From: a virus | Strand: one strand, 5' to 3' | Length of the DNA: 25,976 nucleotides | Virus record (IMG/VR): IMGVR_UViG_3300049855_000051 | Coordinates: 1 to 25,976 of that record | Shown: positions 24,493 to 25,976 of the stretch, piece by piece | How the letters are laid out: each line of letters begins with the position of its first letter | Numbering within the stretch: the stretch's first letter is position 1 | Made by a program: the position numbers and the translations under genes | The notes under the pieces: model-generated | What the model was told of the DNA's origin: nothing | Databases searched by the model: none | What the model saw: only the letters and a program-made list of their open reading frames with translations

Positions 24493-25727
24493 GTCGGTGG
24501 CGCCGGCAGCGTCAGGCCAGCGAAGCCCGACGTGATGCGGTTCACGGCGGGCCGCGTGTCGCTCATGTGGGCGAGCACGAGATTGCCGCTGCTGGCGCGA
24601 GGCGTCAAGAATGCGAGCCGTTCGAGGATGTCCTTCGCGGCCTGCCGCTGCGATCCGGGCGGCGCGTATTTCGTCGCCACTTCCGTCAGCATGGCTTCGA
24701 CCTTCGTGACGCCCAGCAGCTTCTTCTCGGTGAAGTCGTCGGGCTCAAGCACGCCGCCCGTCAGCGCCGACAGGGCGGCGGCCGTGCCGTCCACGTCGTC
24801 CGGGAAGCTGCGCCGCGCCTGGGCCGCCACCAGCTTGTGCTCGGGCACCGGCTGCCCTTCCATAGCACGACGTAGCGCCTCGCGATCCGCTGCGTTCAGC
24901 CACGCGCGCAGTTCGTCGCCGTGGCGCAGGATGTAGGCGAGCCGGTCCATGCCAAGCTCGACCACGGGCGGTAGCGGGAGCCCTTCGACTTGCTCGATGG
25001 CGGTGGCGTAGGGCTCGATCACGGACACCGCCTGACGCTCGCGCGCAGGGCACGTCAGTTCGCATTCGCAGAAGCGGCAATGCGTGCCGGGCGTCAGCGC
25101 GCCGCCGGGGCTCTCGGCCGCTGCGATGGCGGCGACGGTGCTGGCGTGAAACTCCGCCATCTCGACGGCGCCCACGATGTCGGTGCGCACCGGATCGGCG
25201 CCGTGTCCGTTCGGCTGGATGACGACAAGGTTCAGCTTGCGGATGGGCTGCGCCCACCACTTCGCGACCGAGTTGAACAGCAGTTGCGGGTTGCGACGCT
25301 CGTTCACGTAGACGTGCCCGAACTTGTATTCGACAGCCCACCCTTCGCATTCGATGTGATCGAACACCATGAGATCGGCGATGCCGGCCGCGTCATCTTG
25401 GGGCACCACGTCCTGGGGGAACACGACACGTTCCTCGACGTAGGTAACGAGATGCGGACCGTGCGAGATGTAGAGCCCTTCAAGGAAGTCCAGCACCATC
25501 TCGGCGCCACGGATCATATCCTTCGTCGCGGCGAAGCGGTCCTGCGCCATGCGCATCCCGCCCTTGATCGCGTAGGCAAGGAACTCGTGAGCTTCCGTGC
25601 CTTCGTCGGCCGCCTCACTCGCGACGCGCGGTGTGCGCGCCGCGAGTGCGACGTAGCCGGCGCACGCGCGAACCCGATGGATGCGGCTGCTGCCGTATTT
25701 GGCGTGCTGTCGATCCACGTGGTTCAT
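24489..25727 (-). CDS. DUF2800-family PD-(D/E)XK nuclease, probably with Fe-S cluster
   Basis: 412 aa. The ATG at 25727 has GGAGG eight bases upstream. The N-terminal GSSRIHRVRACAGYV and DEGTEAHEFL (41-50) are typical of DUF2800, a RecB/Cas4-like nuclease family. Likely catalytic residues are Asp118 (GIADLMVF) and Glu133-x-Lys135 (AVEYKFG), with Gln148 downstream. Cys22 plus Cys217, 220 and 226 (HCRFCECELTCPARE) are spaced like the four ligands of a 4Fe-4S cluster in AddB/Cas4-type nucleases. It probably acts as a DNA exonuclease in phage recombination or end processing together with DUF2815 protein. The C-terminal ~170 residues are helical. It ends with an ATGA overlap to the 58-aa gene. Confidence 0.82.
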   Translation of the reverse strand: MNHVDRQHAKYGSSRIHRVRACAGYVALAARTPRVASEAADEGTEAHEFLAYAIKGGMRMAQDRFAATKDMIRGAEMVLDFLEGLYISHGPHLVTYVEERVVFPQDVVPQDDAAGIADLMVFDHIECEGWAVEYKFGHVYVNERRNPQLLFNSVAKWWAQPIRKLNLVVIQPNGHGADPVRTDIVGAVEMAEFHASTVAAIAAAESPGGALTPGTHCRFCECELTCPARERQAVSVIEPYATAIEQVEGLPLPPVVELGMDRLAYILRHGDELRAWLNAADREALRRAMEGQPVPEHKLVAAQARRSFPDDVDGTAAALSALTGGVLEPDDFTEKKLLGVTKVEAMLTEVATKYAPPGSQRQAAKDILERLAFLTPRASSGNLVLAHMSDTRPAVNRITSGFAGLTLPAPPT

Positions 25728-25752
25728 CGCGTGCGCCTCCCTGGTCCGCCGA

Positions 25753-25976
25753 TCAGGCGGCCGTCGCTTCGGCGTAGACCTGCGGCCAAAGCGCCGGGTT
25801 GATGCCCGTCACGGACTTGACGCCATACTTGGCGAGCAGCGCGGCGACGGCGGCCGGACCGCCCTTCGCGGCGTTCGCGCCAAGCGCCTGCAAGGCGCCC
25901 GTGATGTGCGCCAGCGTCCAGCCCGGCGGGGCTTCGCCCTGGGGCGCGGCGACCGGGGCGGCCACGGGAGCCGGCG
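25753..25976 (-). CDS. C-terminal part of an Ala-rich phage replication-region protein (partial)
   Basis: The frame is open to the window edge, so a GTG at 25965 is not taken as the start. The visible ~74 residues begin with a Pro/Ala linker (PAPVAAPVAAPQGEAPPGW). A small helical domain follows, with AAKGGPAAVAALLAKYGVKS and then INPALWPQVYAEATAA to the stop. This domain (A..G..AV.ALL.KYGV.SV..L.P) recurs at the C-termini of small phage proteins encoded near DUF2815/DUF2800 genes, sometimes mislabelled after eukaryotic Rrp5. Function is unknown. It is first in the visible part of the leftward operon, 25 bases before the DUF2800 start. Confidence 0.65.
   Translation of the reverse strand, partial: PAPVAAPVAAPQGEAPPGWTLAHITGALQALGANAAKGGPAAVAALLAKYGVKSVTGINPALWPQVYAEATAA

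Noticed and set aside
1-25976. CRISPR arrays, tRNA genes, insertion sequences, integrase or attachment sites
   Set aside because: I saw no spaced direct repeats, cloverleaf-like segments, transposase or recombinase motifs on either strand.

Overview
The window is part of a tailed-phage (or prophage) genome with a T7-like short-tail virion plan. It is G+C-rich throughout except for the gene at its left end. Homologues of T7 genes 11 to 17 run in T7 order: tail adaptor, tail nozzle, gp13-like GNAT fold, gp14-like core protein, three large internal virion proteins, and a tail spike with a gp17-type N-terminus. A lysis cassette with a two-component spanin follows, so the host is Gram-negative. 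The base composition and the spanin and P5-type endolysin families suggest a high-G+C proteobacterium. I cannot name the host or phage genus. Portal, capsid, terminase and any phage RNA polymerase lie outside the window.

Plus strand, 1-18344 (late genes). First come the end of an unidentified gene and a 436-aa carbohydrate-binding/LamG-like virion protein. Next are the adaptor, the nozzle, and the gp13- and gp14-like proteins. Three ejection proteins (1052, 641 and 825 aa) follow, with the peptidoglycan-cleaving domain on the first of them. The tail spike leads into the lysis genes: a holin-like one-TM protein, a P5-type endolysin with a C-terminal membrane anchor, and overlapping i-spanin/o-spanin genes. 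Neighbouring genes touch or overlap (ATGA, TAATG), as in one transcript. A 12-bp GC hairpin with a T-rich tail at 18379-18413 closes it.

Minus strand, 18412-25976 (early/replication genes, read right to left, converging on the late genes). In transcription order: the C-terminus of an Ala-rich protein cut by the window edge, a DUF2800 PD-(D/E)XK nuclease, a 58-aa protein of unknown function, an 89-aa Acb2/Tad1-type hairpin protein, a DUF2815 ssDNA-binding protein, a 38-aa one-TM protein, a family A DNA polymerase, a winged-helix protein, and a Prim-Pol/RepA-type helicase. Together these form a compact self-priming replisome with an apparent anti-defence gene in the same operon.

The most notable item is the 89-aa protein at 24045-24314. 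It looks like an Acb2/Tad1-family cyclic-nucleotide sponge, which disarms CBASS or Thoeris immunity by binding their signal molecules. It keeps Tyr and Lys at positions 11 and 26, which I recall as ligand-contact residues of Acb2. Other points of interest are a CxxC-CxxC zinc-finger-like insertion in the polymerase exonuclease domain, the 38-aa membrane ORF, the redistribution of T7 gp15/gp16 functions over three genes, the tail-anchored endolysin, and a candidate promoter plus second start inside the holin-like gene.
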